Shown here: piece by piece, positions 61,560-64,000 of the stretch
Position numbering within the stretch: the first letter of the stretch is position 1
Layout: each line of letters starts with the position of its first letter
From: Amycolatopsis sp. NBC_00345
GTDB taxonomy: Bacteria > Actinomycetota > Actinomycetes > Mycobacteriales > Pseudonocardiaceae
DNA length: 64,000 nucleotides
Assembly (NCBI RefSeq): GCF_036116635.1
Contig: NZ_CP107995.1
Coordinates: 7,502,001 to 7,566,000, forward strand
Direction: 5' to 3'
Position numbers and translations under genes: made by a program
The notes under the pieces: generated by a model
What the model was told of the DNA's origin: nothing
Databases searched by the model: none
What the model saw: only the letters and a program-made list of their open reading frames with translations

Positions 61560-62114
61560 TTAAACCGCCGGGGCGGGCACCGGCAGCGGCGGCACCCCGG
61601 GCACCGGCGGGAGCGGCACCGGCAGCGGCGGGACCGCGCCGAGCAGGCCGCCGAGAATGCCCGTGACCGCGGCGAGCAGGGCCTTGACCAGGTCGCTCAC
61701 GATCTTGAGCGGGCCAGGGAGGTCCGGCAGCGTCGGGACGGGGATCGGCAGCGGCGGCAGTTGCCGCGCGGTGGCCGTCGGGTCGCCCAGCAGCCGGTTG
61801 GACTCGTCCGCCCGCAGCTGCGCGGCCGACGAGAGCTGCTGCGTCTCCGACTGGATGGTGTAGCGCTTACCCGCCGCGAGGTCCGCGAGCACGGGGCTGA
61901 GCTTGTCCAGGTCGGCGCGCGTCATCCCGACCTTGCCCGCGTATGCCACCTTGGTCAGGTCGTCACGCATCTGGAGCACCTGCGCGCCGACGGCTTCGGT
62001 GGCGGACGAGCCTTTGCCGCCCACCGGGCTTGCCGAGGCCATCCCCGCCGTGCCGACGGCCAGCAGACTGCCCGCGGCTACCAAGGCGATGATCCGCCCA
62101 ATATTGCCTTTCAT
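61560..62114 (-). CDS. Secreted small protein with Pro-rich C-terminus
   Basis: A 184-residue protein with a Sec signal (IGRIIALVAAGSLLAVGTAGMASA). A helical mid-part follows (AVGAQVLQMRDDLTKVAYAGKVGMTRADLDKLSPVLADLAAGKRY), then a Pro/Leu/Val-rich C-terminal region (LPPLPIPVPTLPDLPG ... PPLPVPLPPVPGVPPLPV). No family recognised. It is probably cell-wall associated. AGGAGG precedes the ATG. Monocistronic, with its own terminator. Confidence 0.75.
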   Translation of the reverse strand: MKGNIGRIIALVAAGSLLAVGTAGMASASPVGGKGSSATEAVGAQVLQMRDDLTKVAYAGKVGMTRADLDKLSPVLADLAAGKRYTIQSETQQLSSAAQLRADESNRLLGDPTATARQLPPLPIPVPTLPDLPGPLKIVSDLVKALLAAVTGILGGLLGAVPPLPVPLPPVPGVPPLPVPAPAV

Positions 62115-62533
62115 TCCTAACCTCCTGGCCTCTGGAGACCTGACGGGTTAAATCGGTACTCGCTGTGTCGGCCAAGCACCAGCCGATCACCTGTTGGAGA
62201 CGTTTTCTAACCCTTACGTGCCGAATCCGAGAAAGGTGAACTAGCCCGCAATTGATTAACGTGGGCGGCTTGCCCATCCCCCTGATGATCATCAGAACCG
62301 ATCCCGAATCTGACTCACAGTAGCCAGATCCCTCGAATGGCCGAGCCGCCCACCCGCACGGGTGTATTGCGTGATCGTTTACCCTCATCACTCCGTCGGA
62401 CCGCGTGTCGCCACTGCTCCAGACAGGGCGTCCCCCACGTACGCACCGCCACCGGTGGACTAACGGGTAACGCCCGGATCACCGTGCCGACCAGGCATCC
62501 GATCCCCCCGGAAACACAGCCCCCGGAAACACA
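62115..62533. other. Intergenic region, nothing recognised
   Basis: No gene. It holds the promoter of the secreted-protein gene and a direct repeat of CCCCCGGAAACACAG at about 62505-62533 next to the catalase terminator. Base composition is slightly less G/C-rich than the coding neighbours. Confidence 0.5.
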
Positions 62534-62568
62534 GAGCGGCCCGGCACGCAGTGCGCACCGGGCCGCTC
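62534..62568 (-). terminator. Hairpin terminator of the catalase gene
   Basis: GAGCGGCCCGG (62534-62544) pairs with CCGGGCCGCTC (62558-62568), about 40 bases after the catalase stop on the minus strand. Confidence 0.75.
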
Positions 62569-62609
62569 GCTCCGTGGTGGGAGCCTGAATGCGGAAGAGT
62601 TTCGCTTGA

Positions 62610-64000
62610 TTACTTCGCGAAGGCTTCCGCCACCTTGTCGCCGAGGTCCTTGTCGACGTTGCGCCAGTATTCGAAGACACGCTCCAGCACCGGCTGGGAA
62701 ACGTCGTTCGAAGCGTGGCCGATGATATTTCCGGCGAGCCGCTCGCGCTGCTCGTCGTCCAGCACGTCGCGGACCAGGGAGCCCGCCTGGCCGAAGTCGT
62801 CGTCCTCGGCGTGGAGCCGGTACGCGGAGCGGATGACCTCGTCCTCGACGCCGTAGGTCGACGTGGTCTCGGCCGCGACCGCCGCGTCGGCGTGCGGGCC
62901 GCCGAACGAATTGGGCGCGTACACCGGGTCGCCCGGGTTGTTGTAGCGCATCGCACCGTCGCGCGAGTAGCTGTTCACCGGGGCCGTCGGCGCGTTGACC
63001 GGCAGCTGCGTGTAGTTCGCGCCGATGCGGTAGCGGTGCGCGTCCGGGTACGCGAACAGGCGGCCCTGCAGCATCTTGTCCGGCGACGGGCCGATGCCCG
63101 GCACCAGGTTCGACGGCTCGAACGCGGCCTGCTCGATCTCGGCGAAGTAGTTCGACGGGTTGCGGTCCAGCACGTAGCGGCCGACCTTGATCAGCGGGTA
63201 GTCGCCGTGCGGCCACACCTTGGTCAGGTCGAACGGGTTGAAGCGGTAGTCCGCGGCGTCCTCGTAGGGCATGACCTGGACGTGCAGGGTCCAGCTGGGA
63301 TGGTTGCCCTGCTTGATGTTCCGGTACAGGTCGGCGATGTGGTGGTCGGCGTTCTCGCCGGCGAGGCGGTCGGCGTCGGACTGGCTGAGGTAGCCGATGC
63401 CCTGGTCGGTCTTGAAGTGGTACTTCACCCAGAACTTCTCGCCGCCGGCGTTCTCCCACAGATAGGTGTGCGAGGAATAGCCGTTCATCTCGCGCCAGCT
63501 GGACGGGATGCCGCGGTCGCCCATCAGCCAGGTGACCTGGTGCGCCGACTCGGGGCGCAGCGTCCAGAAGTCCCACTGGATGTCGTGGTCGCGCAGGTGG
63601 TTGTCGGCGCGGCGCTTCTGCGAGTGGATGAAGTCCGGGAACTTGATCGGGTCGCGGATGAAGAACACCGGGGTGTTGTTGCCGACGATGTCGTAGTTGC
63701 CCTCGGCGGTATAGAACTTCACCGCGAATCCGCGCGGGTCGCGCCAGGTGTCGGGCGAGCCGCTCTCCCCGGCCACCGTCGAGAACCGGATCAGGCTCTC
63801 GGTGCGCACGCCGGGCTGGAACAGCGCGGCCTTGGTGTACTGGCTGACGTCTTCGGTCACTTCGAGGAAGCCGAACGCGCCCCCGCCCTTGGCGTGCACC
63901 ACGCGCTCGGGCACGCGCTCGCGGTTGAACTGCGCGTTCTTCTCGATCAGGTAGTGGTCCTGCAGCAGGATCGGGCCGTTGGCGCCGATGGTCAGCGAGT
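62610..64000 (-). CDS. katA: Catalase (monofunctional heme), N-terminus outside the window
   Basis: The frame is open to the window edge, so the first residues are missing (about 30 by comparison with small-subunit catalases). About 462 residues are visible. The active-site His is in RVVHAKGGGAFG, the Asn in IVGNNTPVFFIRDPIKFPDF, and the proximal Tyr in GRLFAYPDAHRYRIG. It decomposes H2O2 in the cytosol. It belongs to the clade of short catalases and lacks the C-terminal flavodoxin-like domain. No regulator is visible within the window. Confidence 0.95.
   Translation of the reverse strand, partial: SLTIGANGPILLQDHYLIEKNAQFNRERVPERVVHAKGGGAFGFLEVTEDVSQYTKAALFQPGVRTESLIRFSTVAGESGSPDTWRDPRGFAVKFYTAEGNYDIVGNNTPVFFIRDPIKFPDFIHSQKRRADNHLRDHDIQWDFWTLRPESAHQVTWLMGDRGIPSSWREMNGYSSHTYLWENAGGEKFWVKYHFKTDQGIGYLSQSDADRLAGENADHHIADLYRNIKQGNHPSWTLHVQVMPYEDAADYRFNPFDLTKVWPHGDYPLIKVGRYVLDRNPSNYFAEIEQAAFEPSNLVPGIGPSPDKMLQGRLFAYPDAHRYRIGANYTQLPVNAPTAPVNSYSRDGAMRYNNPGDPVYAPNSFGGPHADAAVAAETTSTYGVEDEVIRSAYRLHAEDDDFGQAGSLVRDVLDDEQRERLAGNIIGHASNDVSQPVLERVFEYWRNVDKDLGDKVAEAFAK

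Overview
The window reads as chromosome of a high-GC filamentous actinomycete, most likely Pseudonocardiaceae (Amycolatopsis-like). Reasons: strong G/C bias at third codon positions, many GTG starts, WhiB and mycoredoxin-type proteins, and a gene order matching the Mycobacterium tuberculosis block Rv3654c-Rv3683. That order is recalled from knowledge and not searched. No prophage, plasmid, IS element, CRISPR array or biosynthetic cluster was seen.

Layout. 1-7 kb: a minus-strand Flp/Tad pilus operon (ssd, tadA, tadB, an unknown small gene, tadC, Flp-like pilin, TadE, TadE/G-like), chained by ATGA/GTGA/TGATG overlaps and interrupted and flanked by minisatellite-like arrays. 7.9 kb: a 6C RNA between ssd and a HAD phosphatase gene. 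10-17 kb: a peptidoglycan salvage operon (GH3 NagZ, NamZ, AmiE-like serine hydrolase, MurR, MurQ). 17-33 kb: transport and housekeeping genes (Ni/Co transporter, PRTase, acs, MHS transporter with cupin and DUF2848 neighbours, VIT-family protein, POT transporter, NhaA, holin-like membrane protein, epoxide-hydrolase-like enzyme). 33-38 kb: MarP protease, Nudix, thioredoxin-like, Nth and Crp. 38-42 kb: an MFS pump and an orphan sliding-clamp paralogue, then a deleted esterase. 42-53 kb: glutaredoxin/MBL/Nudix operon, RidA operon, BagAB-type ATPases, WhiB4, a PonA2-type PBP, a metallophosphoesterase and tRNA-Pro. 53-64 kb: methyltransferase, S9 peptidase, glutamate decarboxylase, Ohr, reductase, esterase, a secreted protein and an edge-truncated catalase.

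Two themes run through the window. About eighteen genes lack a ribosome-binding site but carry a TANNNT-like -10 box 6-7 nt before the start codon, so they are probably leaderless; this was used to choose starts. Intergenic space is rich in structured repeats: five minisatellite-like arrays and at least two families of long perfect palindromes that sit at gene ends.

The least explained items are the 109-codon gene wedged between tadB and tadC, the minisatellites around the tad locus, the orphan sliding clamp beside a regulated exporter, and the recurrent palindromes. All coordinates come from reading the sequence by eye; family names rest on motif recognition, not on database searches.
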